From assembly GCA_019247695.1 (NCBI GenBank), contig JAFBAP010000015.1:1-51300 (forward strand): a DNA stretch of 51,300 nucleotides, given 5' to 3'. A model generated the notes under the pieces. It saw only the letters and a program-made list of their open reading frames with translations. It did no database searches and was not told the origin of the DNA. The translations under genes were made by a program, and so were the position numbers. Source of the DNA: Verrucomicrobiota bacterium. Its GTDB lineage: Bacteria > Verrucomicrobiota > Verrucomicrobiia > Chthoniobacterales > JAFAMB01. Of this stretch, positions 24,538 to 32,017 are shown piece by piece (positions within the stretch are counted from its first letter, which is position 1; the number at the start of each line of letters is the position of its first letter).

Positions 24538-25797
24538 TCACACCTTCACCCGCTCGATATGAGCGCCGAGGCCGCCGAGTTTTTCATCGATGTGTTCGTA
24601 ACCGCGGTCGATGTGATACACCCGATTGATCTCCGTATAACCGTCAGCGCGCAGTCCGGCCAGGACCAGCGCAGCCGAAGCGCGCAGATCGCTGGCCATG
24701 ACCGGTGCGCCGCTCAGGGCGCCGACCCCTAAAATCCGCGCGGTGGCACCGTCCAGTTCGATGGCGGCGCCCATCCGTTTCAATTCGGACACGTGCATGA
24801 AGCGCTGCGGGAAGATGTTTTCGGTAACGCTGCTCTCTCCGTCGGCCATGGAAAGCAGGGCGCACATCTGGGCCTGCATGTCGGTGGGAAAACCCGGGTA
24901 AGGTTCGGTCTTCAAGTGCAACGGCTTGGGAGTACCGTTGGCCGAAATCGTGACGGACCCGTTATTGCCGGAAATGTGGTATCCTGCGGTCCGGAGCGCA
25001 TCGGTGACCGCAGCGAGGTGGTCAGCCCTGGTACGGGTGACGCTCACCTGTTTGCCCGCCAGCGCACCGGCAATGAGGAAGGTACCGGCCTCAATACGGT
25101 CCGGGATCACTTCGTGTTCGGTCCCGTGAAGCTCGCTGACCCCTTCGATCGTGATGGTCGAGGTACCGGCCCCGTGCACATTTGCACCCATCTTGTTGAG
25201 AAAATCGGCAAGGTCGATCACCTCGGGTTCGCACGCCGCGTCTTCGATCACCGTTACCCCGTCCGCCAGGACCGCGGCCATCATGACGTTATCGGTGCCA
25301 AGCACGCTGGTACCGTACCTTCCCTTCATTGAGACGCGGGCGCCGCGCAGCCGTGGTGCAAACAGTTTCACGTTACCGGCATGCACCCGGACGGCCGCTC
25401 CAAGCGCTTCGAAGCCCCGAAGGTGCAGATCGATAGGCCGGTCGCCGATCACGCAGCCTCCCGGCAGGGACACGGTCGCTTCCTTTTCGCGACCCAGTAA
25501 GGGACCCAGGACGCAGATTGAAGCTCGCATTTTGCGGACGACGTCGTATGGCGCCACCGTCCTGACCGTTTCCGCTTTGACCGTCACGGTGCCGCTGGCC
25601 CGCTCAACGTCGGCCCCGAGGTGCGTGAGGATCTGCAGCAGGTAATGCACATCGCTCAGGTCCGGGACGCGGTGAATGATGCACTCATCGCGGGTGAGCA
25701 AGGTCGCAGCAATGATAGGCAAGGCGGAATTTTTCGAACCGCTGACCTTCACCGTGCCCGCCAATGCGCGACCACCGTGCACGATAATCTTATCCAT
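24538..25797 (-). CDS. murA: UDP-N-acetylglucosamine 1-carboxyvinyltransferase
   Basis: The 419-residue enzyme transfers enolpyruvate from PEP to UDP-GlcNAc, the first committed step of peptidoglycan synthesis. K22-N23 near the start (GSKNSALP) and the catalytic cysteine C115 in LPGGCVIGDRP are present, so fosfomycin sensitivity would be expected. The start overlaps the end of prmC by 8 bp, which makes prfA-prmC-murA one transcription unit. The stop lies directly beside a large repeat block. Confidence 0.98.
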   Translation of the reverse strand: MDKIIVHGGRALAGTVKVSGSKNSALPIIAATLLTRDECIIHRVPDLSDVHYLLQILTHLGADVERASGTVTVKAETVRTVAPYDVVRKMRASICVLGPLLGREKEATVSLPGGCVIGDRPIDLHLRGFEALGAAVRVHAGNVKLFAPRLRGARVSMKGRYGTSVLGTDNVMMAAVLADGVTVIEDAACEPEVIDLADFLNKMGANVHGAGTSTITIEGVSELHGTEHEVIPDRIEAGTFLIAGALAGKQVSVTRTRADHLAAVTDALRTAGYHISGNNGSVTISANGTPKPLHLKTEPYPGFPTDMQAQMCALLSMADGESSVTENIFPQRFMHVSELKRMGAAIELDGATARILGVGALSGAPVMASDLRASAALVLAGLRADGYTEINRVYHIDRGYEHIDEKLGGLGAHIERVKV

Positions 25798-26683
25798 AGC
25801 TTGCGCCGACGACTCGGATGACCCCTTGGTAATCCTTGCGGGTGAAAATGTCTCGATATTTTTCTGCCGCCAACGAATTGCAGACGTCGCTCGCCTGGCC
25901 GGCCCCGATTTCCAAAATCAGAAGCCCACCCGGTCTCAAGTACGACGGGGCATCTCGGATCAGGCGCCGAATCAATTGCAAACCGTCCGGGCCGCCGTCG
26001 AGCGCTGAAATGGGATCCCGCCGTACCTCGGCCGCCAAGGCCGCGATCTGGGTCGTCGGAATGTAAGGCAGATTTGCTGCGATTAGGTCAGCGGCCGGCT
26101 CCGGGGCTGACGCGGAGAGCAGGTCGCCTTCGACGAAACGGACCCGTGAAGTCACCTCGTGAAGGCCGGCATTTTCTGAAGCCAGGTCCAGGGCCTGCAC
26201 AGACCGGTCGATGGCGGTGACGTGGAGCTCGGGACGTTCCAGGGCGAGCGTGATTCCGATCACGCCTGAGCCCGTGCCGACGTCGATCGCGAGCCGGCCC
26301 GAGGCGTCCCGAGGCAAACGGCCCAGCGCTTCTTCCACCAGGAGCTCCGTTTCCGGACGCGGGATCAACGCCCGGGCGTCGGTTTTGAAACGACGCCCGA
26401 AAAAGTCCCAGTAGCCGAGCACGTGTTGCAGGGGTTCGCGTTCGGCCCGCCGGCGCACCTTGGTCCGCAGGACGCTGAGTTCGCGCTCCGAAACGTTGCG
26501 ATCAAACTCGAGGTAAAGATCGAGACGCCGCTTTCCCAGGGCGTCAGCCAGAAGATGCTCAATGTTCAAGCGCGGGCTTTCAATCCCTCGCTGAGCGAAA
26601 TAAGCGGTGGTCGACTGCAGGATTTCAAGGACCGTCACGACCGGATGGAGAGGTGGATGCCTGCGCGTGTGTGCCAGTGCCAA
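25790..26683 (-). CDS. prmC: Release factor glutamine methyltransferase
   Basis: The protein (297 residues from TTG 26683; GTG 26638 would give 282) methylates the glutamine of the GGQ motif of release factors. It has the HemK/PrmC helical N-domain, the IPRPETELLV motif (108-117), the SAM loop DVGTGSG (134-140) and the substrate motif, which reads NLPY (204-207) instead of the usual NPPY. Its substrate gene prfA lies 12 bp upstream, the classic pairing. Which start is used is uncertain. Confidence 0.95.
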   Translation of the reverse strand: MALAHTRRHPPLHPVVTVLEILQSTTAYFAQRGIESPRLNIEHLLADALGKRRLDLYLEFDRNVSERELSVLRTKVRRRAEREPLQHVLGYWDFFGRRFKTDARALIPRPETELLVEEALGRLPRDASGRLAIDVGTGSGVIGITLALERPELHVTAIDRSVQALDLASENAGLHEVTSRVRFVEGDLLSASAPEPAADLIAANLPYIPTTQIAALAAEVRRDPISALDGGPDGLQLIRRLIRDAPSYLRPGGLLILEIGAGQASDVCNSLAAEKYRDIFTRKDYQGVIRVVGASYG

Positions 26684-26695
26684 AGCCTTCCGAAG

Positions 26696-27784
26696 TTAGG
26701 CGGCAGCCGCCTCCAGACCGGCTTCGCGCAACCGTTGTTCGAGATCGCTGGCCTGCAGCGCCGCCACCATCTCGTCCATCTGTCCCTCCATGAAAAGGTC
26801 CAGGTTGTACAAGGTCAGACCGATCCGGTGATCGGTCACCCGGTTTTGTGGAAAATTGTAAGTCCGGATTTTTTCCTCGCGTCCGCCGGAGCCGATCAGG
26901 CTGCGCCGGTGGGCTGAGTATTTTTCCGCTTCCTCCTGCTGTTTCTCCTCAAGCAAGCGGGCGCGCAAAATCGTCAACGCTTTTTCCTTGTTCTTTTGTT
27001 GGCTGCGGCCGTCCTGGCAACGGACGATTCTGCCCGTTGGGATATGCAGGACCTGGACCGCTGAGTCGGTCGTATTAACTCCCTGGCCGCCAGGTCCGCC
27101 TGCCCGGCAAACTTCGATCCGAAGATCTTCCGGCCGTAATTCAACGTCCACCTCTTCCGCTTCGGGCAAGACCGCGACGGTGGCGGTGGAAGTATGGATC
27201 CGGCCCTGCGCTTCGGTCACCGGCACTCGTTGAACCCGATGAACGCCGCTCTCGTAGCGCAAGGCGCGGAACACGGCCTCGCCGCTGACCTTGAAAATGA
27301 TCTCCTTGAACCCGCCGAGCTCCGACGGGCTGCTTTCCAGCTCCTCGATTCTGTAGCCGCGTCCTTCCGCGTACCGGCTGTACATGCGGAAAAGGTCGGC
27401 CGCAAACAGGGCGGCCTCGTTGCCGCCGGTTCCGGCACGAATCTCCATGATCGCGTCCCGATCTTCGTGAGGCTCGGGAGGCAGCAGGGCCACCTGCACC
27501 TCCTTCGACAATCGCTCGACGCGCTGCTCCAGCTCCGGGATCTCGAGTTCGGCCAGTTCGGCCAGTTCAGGATCACCCGAAAGGGCAATCGCGCGATTGT
27601 CGGCCAGCTGCTTCCGGCTCCGCGCAAACTGATCCCACGTATCGAGCATCTGCTTCATGCGCGCGTGTTCGCGCATGATCTCCTTGGCCTGCTTCGGATT
27701 TGCAAACAGGGATCCCGAAGTAATCTGGGATTCCAGCTCCTGATATCGCCTTTTCTTCTGCTCGATGAGTGGCGCGAAGTCCAT
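26696..27784 (-). CDS. prfA: Peptide chain release factor 1
   Basis: The 362-residue protein terminates translation at UAA and UAG. The GGQ motif is at 232-234, the codon-reading P-x-T tripeptide is PVT at 188-190, and the AGTGGNEA segment is typical of the family. It is transcribed behind rpmE and ahead of prmC. A stable hairpin with a short U-run lies between rpmE and the prfA start codon. Confidence 0.98.
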   Translation of the reverse strand: MDFAPLIEQKKRRYQELESQITSGSLFANPKQAKEIMREHARMKQMLDTWDQFARSRKQLADNRAIALSGDPELAELAELEIPELEQRVERLSKEVQVALLPPEPHEDRDAIMEIRAGTGGNEAALFAADLFRMYSRYAEGRGYRIEELESSPSELGGFKEIIFKVSGEAVFRALRYESGVHRVQRVPVTEAQGRIHTSTATVAVLPEAEEVDVELRPEDLRIEVCRAGGPGGQGVNTTDSAVQVLHIPTGRIVRCQDGRSQQKNKEKALTILRARLLEEKQQEEAEKYSAHRRSLIGSGGREEKIRTYNFPQNRVTDHRIGLTLYNLDLFMEGQMDEMVAALQASDLEQRLREAGLEAAAA

Positions 27785-27790
27785 AAATAG

Positions 27791-27824
27791 AAAACGGTGA
27801 TCGCGCTTTCCGCGCGCTCACCGT
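27791..27824 (-). terminator. Hairpin with U-run between rpmE and prfA
   Basis: On the minus strand, 13-base arms (27812-27824 pairing with 27794-27806, one mismatch) enclose a 5-base loop and are followed by TTTTC. It has the form of an intrinsic terminator for rpmE. It ends about 6 bases before the prfA start codon, so it may also lower or tune prfA expression. Confidence 0.65.
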
Positions 27825-27844
27825 CCTCAAACCAAAAAGCGGAT

Positions 27845-28066
27845 TTATTTTCGACCTTTGGCTACCAAAGTTTTGCCGTAACGACGCGCAAATTTTTCTA
27901 CGCGGCCGGCCGTATCTACAAACTTTTGTTCGCCTGTAAAAAACGGGTGACAAGCCGCACAGATACCTATTTTGATGTCGCGACGGGTCGACCTGGTGTG
28001 ATAGTGCGCACCGCAGGCGCACACAATCGTGGTCTCAACGTAATTAGGATGAATGCCGGCCTTCAT
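27845..28066 (-). CDS. rpmE: 50S ribosomal protein L31
   Basis: The 73-residue protein matches the bacterial bL31 pattern: MKAGIHP start, a zinc-binding C-x-C (IVCACG), a later C-x2-C ([10 protein letters not shown]) and the basic C-terminal RRYGK. It is the zinc-containing (C+) form. ATG 28066 gives the canonical start. The opposite-strand ligase gene begins only 28 bp away, so the two promoters must overlap each other or the genes. Confidence 0.96.
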   Translation of the reverse strand: MKAGIHPNYVETTIVCACGAHYHTRSTRRDIKIGICAACHPFFTGEQKFVDTAGRVEKFARRYGKTLVAKGRK

Positions 28067-28094
28067 TATTAAAAGGACGAAAAGGTACCACAGT

Positions 28095-29498
28095 GTGACT
28101 TCGACGCAAGTGCAACCCGGGCGTTTCAGCGAGGCTTGGGCCCAGGTCCTGGCCAGAAATGGTGAGAGCCCGGCGATTCTCCAGCCGGACGGCGCACCAC
28201 TCCGGACTTTCGCCGGGATCGAGCAGGAACGCCGGACCTGGCGGGACGCACTGGGAGGCTTGCCGCACCGATCCGCCGTCCTTGGACAACTGGGTAACGC
28301 ACCCGGCTGGCCGGCGTTATTCCTGGCCTGCCTCGACCTCGAGCTGGTGCTGGTTCCCGTTGAAAGCAGCATCCCGGAGGACCAGCTATCCAGGGTAGCG
28401 ACCCTGGCCCGGGCTCAGGCGGTGATCAGGCCCGGGGGGACGGTCGAGGTTTTCGAACGGGACCGCCTGGCTTGGGGTGAGCCCGCGCCCGACGTGCTCA
28501 AGATCACTTCCGGGACCACCGGCTTGCCCCGCGCCGTCTGCTGTCGCGAACGCCACCTTGCGGCCGACTGCCGGAACATTTGTGCCACCATGGGCATCAG
28601 GCCTGAGGACATAAATTTCGGCGTAATTCCCTTTTCGCACTCCTATGGGTTCAGCAACCTGGTCACCCCGCTGCTCTGGCAGGGAACCAGGCTGGTCTGC
28701 GCGCACGACCGGTTGCCGCGCGCATTGCACCAGCAGCTTCGGGAATCCGGCAGCACCGTGTTCCCGGGTACGCCGGCCCTCTTCCAGGCCCTGGCGGCGC
28801 TGCCCGGCACGGAAGATCTCGGCCGGGTGCGGCTTTGCATCTCGGCAGGGGCTCCCCTGGCCGCGGAGGTGGTGCGCCAGTTTGTGCGCCGTTACGGCCT
28901 GGTGATTCACAGCTTTTACGGCTCATCGGAGTGCGGCGGCATCGCTTATGACCGGGTAGGTCGTCAGGATCAGCCGACCGGCTTTGCGGGCACCCCGATG
29001 GAAGGGGTAGAAATCCGGCTGGTCGAGGGCGACCGGATCGAAGTCTACGGCCCCAATGTTGCCGACGGTTATCTGCCGATCGCCGAACCGGAAGTGCTGG
29101 ACGGGGCACGATTTCGACCGGGAGATCTGGTAACCTCCACGGAGGCGGGCCTGCGGCTCTACGGCCGCGTGTCCGATTTTATCAACGTGGCCGGCAAGAA
29201 GCTGCATCCCTCGATGATCGAGGAACACCTTCGCCGGTACCCGGGCGTGATTGATGCGATCGTTTTCGGCATTCCCTCGCCAAACCGTAACGAAGAGCTG
29301 ATCGCGTACGTTGTCGCCGGCCCGGCGGTCACGCGCAGCCAGATCGAGGAACACTGCCGCGCCGGGCTCAGCGGATGGCAATTGCCGCGCGACGTCCTCG
29401 TCGTTTCCGAATTACCGGTAAACGACCGCGGCAAGTGCAGCCGCGCAGAACTCGCGCGGTTCTACCTTGAACGGCATCAGGCCGGGCCCGGCGTCTGA
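28095..29498 (+). CDS. Adenylate-forming acyl-CoA synthetase/ligase family protein
   Basis: The 467-residue protein belongs to the AMP-binding superfamily that activates carboxylic acids as acyl-adenylates. The P-loop TSGTTGLP (138-145), the FYGSSECGG motif, the [13 protein letters not shown] hinge and the C-terminal GKCSRAEL with the catalytic lysine are present. Its N-domain is short compared with typical acyl-CoA synthetases (500-550 residues), similar to OSB-CoA or benzoate-type ligases. The substrate is unknown. GTG 28095 is the likely start; ATG 28053 would overlap rpmE. It ends 4 bp from the end of the converging reductase gene. Confidence 0.85.
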   Translation: MTSTQVQPGRFSEAWAQVLARNGESPAILQPDGAPLRTFAGIEQERRTWRDALGGLPHRSAVLGQLGNAPGWPALFLACLDLELVLVPVESSIPEDQLSRVATLARAQAVIRPGGTVEVFERDRLAWGEPAPDVLKITSGTTGLPRAVCCRERHLAADCRNICATMGIRPEDINFGVIPFSHSYGFSNLVTPLLWQGTRLVCAHDRLPRALHQQLRESGSTVFPGTPALFQALAALPGTEDLGRVRLCISAGAPLAAEVVRQFVRRYGLVIHSFYGSSECGGIAYDRVGRQDQPTGFAGTPMEGVEIRLVEGDRIEVYGPNVADGYLPIAEPEVLDGARFRPGDLVTSTEAGLRLYGRVSDFINVAGKKLHPSMIEEHLRRYPGVIDAIVFGIPSPNRNEELIAYVVAGPAVTRSQIEEHCRAGLSGWQLPRDVLVVSELPVNDRGKCSRAELARFYLERHQAGPGV

Positions 29499-29502
29499 CC
29501 TT

Positions 29503-30582
29503 CTAAAACGGCAGTTCCTTCGAGGTCGGATAACCGTGCTGCTGCCGGCCGATGTCGGCGTCGTAAAACTTGGTGGTTTTAAAACGCTCGTACCGCCCGT
29601 CAGCCGCGAAGGTGCGGACCCGATCGCGCAAGGCGTCCATCTCGGCAGGCTCCATAGGGTTGAAATCCCGGGCGATGGCGAGGTTTTGCTCGAGCACAGC
29701 CAGCGAATCCATGCCGCTGATGGTAGTCGCGACCGGCAGGCTCATCGCGTAGCGCAACCCTTCCTCCGGAGTAATCATCCCGCTGGTGATCATTTCGCCG
29801 CTTCCCCCCAGGCTCTTCATGCCCAACGCTGCCATGCCCCGCCGGTTTACCTCCGGCAAGACCTGGGTTTCAAAACTGCGGAACGTGGCATCGAAACAGT
29901 TCAAAGGCATCTGGACCGTGTCGAAAGGAAAATCGTGCGCCAGCATCCGTAAATGAATCGCCGGATCTTTATGACCGGTGAAACCCACGAAGCGGACTTT
30001 GCCCTGCTGCTTAGCGAGCATCAGCGCCTCGGCGACCCCGCCGGGCGCAAAGATCAAATCCGGATCGTTGTGGTACACCACTTCGTGAATCTGCCAGATG
30101 TCCAGGTGATCCGTTTTCAGCCTTCGCAACGATTCCTCCAGCATGCGCATGGCAACGTCTTTGCCGCGTCCATGCGTGCAAACTTTGGTCATCAGAATTA
30201 CCTGGTCACGTTTGCCCTGAAGCGCGTTGCCGAGCCGGTTTTCGCTTTCCCCTTCGTGGTACTCCCAGGCGTTATCGAAAAAGTTCACGCCCGCGTCCAG
30301 AGCACGGGCGACGATTTCAGTCGATTCCTGCTGACTCTTGGCCGTGCCCAGGTGGTAGCCCCCCACCCCCAACGCCGAGACGTTGACGCCCGTCCGGCCC
30401 AGCAGTTTCTGCGGAACCTTGCCGGCATCAACCCGTGACTCACCAGGAGGTTGGACAGGCCCGCCGGCCGCCTGCGCCGGACTTTGGCCTCCGATCAATG
30501 ATCCTGCCGTTGCCATGGCCGCTCCTTTCACAAAATCCCGCCGGTTTACCTTCCAGGAATTCTCCAAGGGCGGCCCGCTCAC
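29503..30582 (-). CDS. Tat-exported aldo/keto reductase
   Basis: The 359-residue protein begins with a twin-arginine signal (NRRDFVKG, 13-20, then a hydrophobic stretch and AQA), followed by an aldo/keto reductase barrel. The catalytic tetrad is complete: D103, Y108, K133 and H166. Export by Tat implies the protein folds, with NADP(H) or another cofactor, before transport to the periplasm. It overlaps the next reductase gene by 4 bp and the two share extended blocks (MLEESLRRL, VRFVGFTGHKDP versus VRYVGFTGHKDP), so they look like tandem duplicates. Confidence 0.92.
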   Translation of the reverse strand: MSGPPLENSWKVNRRDFVKGAAMATAGSLIGGQSPAQAAGGPVQPPGESRVDAGKVPQKLLGRTGVNVSALGVGGYHLGTAKSQQESTEIVARALDAGVNFFDNAWEYHEGESENRLGNALQGKRDQVILMTKVCTHGRGKDVAMRMLEESLRRLKTDHLDIWQIHEVVYHNDPDLIFAPGGVAEALMLAKQQGKVRFVGFTGHKDPAIHLRMLAHDFPFDTVQMPLNCFDATFRSFETQVLPEVNRRGMAALGMKSLGGSGEMITSGMITPEEGLRYAMSLPVATTISGMDSLAVLEQNLAIARDFNPMEPAEMDALRDRVRTFAADGRYERFKTTKFYDADIGRQQHGYPTSKELPF

Positions 30583-31562
30583 GATTTCATCTCCGGATAG
30601 GGGCGCCCGGTGTTGTCGCTTTCCTTCAGCATTTCTTTTACCTCCGTTTGCTGCTGGTCAATCGGAAACCCGTGAGCCAGGCGTGCCTCGGGATTATCAT
30701 ATCGCAACGACACCTTGTAATGTTCGAATCGTCCATCAGCGGCAACGGCTCGACAACGCGACCTCAGCGCTTCCATCTCTTCCGGCGCCATGGGCTGGAA
30801 ATTCTGTGCGATCTGCAGGTTCTGATGCAGCACGTCGAGCTTGTCCACCCCTGTGATCGTCGTCACGACCGGCAGACTCATGGCGTACCGAAGGGCTTCC
30901 TCGGCAGTCAGCAGCCCCTTTTTCAGAGGCTCGCCTTTTCCGTTGAACGGTTTCATCCCCAACGCCGCGATCCCGCGCCGGTTCAATTCCGGGATCACCT
31001 GCGTTTCGAAACTGAGGAATGTTGCGTCAAAAGGATTCAGCGGCATCTGCACCGCGTCAAACGGGTATCCCGTCGCCAGCATTTTAAGGTGAATCGTCGG
31101 GTCTTTGTGCCCGGTAAACCCTACGTACCGCACCTTGCCCTGCCGCTTTGCCCGATCCAGGGCCTCAGCCGCACCGTTCGGACGGATGAAAAGGTCCGGA
31201 TCATTATCGAATGAGACCCCATGAATCTGCCATAAATCGAGGTGATCGGTCTGGAGGCGTCGTAACGATTCTTCCAGCATCTGGGTGGCCAGGGAACCGT
31301 CACGGCCATGGGTGCACACCTTGGTCATCAGAAACACGCGCTCGCGGCGGCCCTTCAGGGCCTTGCCCATCCAGTTTTCCGATTTGCCGCGGTTGTACTC
31401 CCAGCAGTTGTCGAAAAAGGTGACGCCGCCGTCGACGGCCTCGTGCACGATGCGGACCGCGGTTTGTTCATCCTCAGCGTCGCCCAGGTGGTGCCCGCCC
31501 AGGCCCAGCGCGGAAATCTGGTCGCCATGTTTGCCGAAATTTCTTAACGGAATCGACGGCAT
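30579..31562 (-). CDS. Cytoplasmic aldo/keto reductase
   Basis: This protein (327 residues from ATG 31562; GTG 31589 would add nine) is the unexported sister of the downstream reductase. With the longer numbering its tetrad is D60, Y65, K90 and H123. I prefer ATG 31562 because a strong AAGGAGG lies just upstream within the nine extra codons, although its spacing (about 14 bases) is long. Substrate is unknown; the repeat block 31605-32011 lies upstream of it. Confidence 0.9.
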   Translation of the reverse strand: MPSIPLRNFGKHGDQISALGLGGHHLGDAEDEQTAVRIVHEAVDGGVTFFDNCWEYNRGKSENWMGKALKGRRERVFLMTKVCTHGRDGSLATQMLEESLRRLQTDHLDLWQIHGVSFDNDPDLFIRPNGAAEALDRAKRQGKVRYVGFTGHKDPTIHLKMLATGYPFDAVQMPLNPFDATFLSFETQVIPELNRRGIAALGMKPFNGKGEPLKKGLLTAEEALRYAMSLPVVTTITGVDKLDVLHQNLQIAQNFQPMAPEEMEALRSRCRAVAADGRFEHYKVSLRYDNPEARLAHGFPIDQQQTEVKEMLKESDNTGRPYPEMKS

Positions 31563-31604
31563 CTTATTCTGATACGCCTCCTTCCTCACTATTACGTCGC
31601 TCGA

Positions 31605-32011
31605 TCACACGGCGGGTGCAGCGGAGAGAGAGAGGAGTTCGGAGTTTGGCGTTCGGAGTTCGGAGACATCATATCACCGGTTCCGATCTCCCCCGAGGGT
31701 CACGCGCACACGGCGGAAAGATCAAGTCATCCGCAGAACACGCAGAGAACGCAGAAAAGAGAAAACATCCACAGATTACACAGATTGACACAGATTAAGG
31801 GGACCGGGCGGCAACTCAAAGGTTGACACGCGCACCCGCTCCCCATGCTGCCGCTCCGAACTCCGAACTCCGAACTCCGAACTCCGAACTCCGAACTCCG
31901 AACTCCGAACCCTTTCCTCCTCTTTCCGCCGTGTTCGCCGTGGCCCGCCGTGTTCGCCGTGTGAACCTCAGTCGTTGTGCCCGCCACACCCGCTGTGCCC
32001 GCCGTGTGACC
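31605..32011. repeat. Composite intergenic repeat block with CTCCGAA array
   Basis: It begins with CACACGGCGGGTGCAG, then GGAGTTCGG heptamers (31630-31664), the module ATCCGCAGAACACGCAG ... CACAGATTAAG (31729-31800), a spacer, eight perfect CTCCGAA units (31854-31909) and an inverted CACGGCG module ending in GCCGTGTGACC. Orientation and module order match the right half of 24131-24533. It ends about 7 bases before the stop codon of the glycosidase-like gene. Confidence 0.93.
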
Positions 32012-32017
32012 GAACTT

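Noticed and set aside
31854-31909. Regular short repeats resembling a CRISPR array
   Set aside because: The units are 7 bp and directly adjoining with no spacers, and no cas gene is present.
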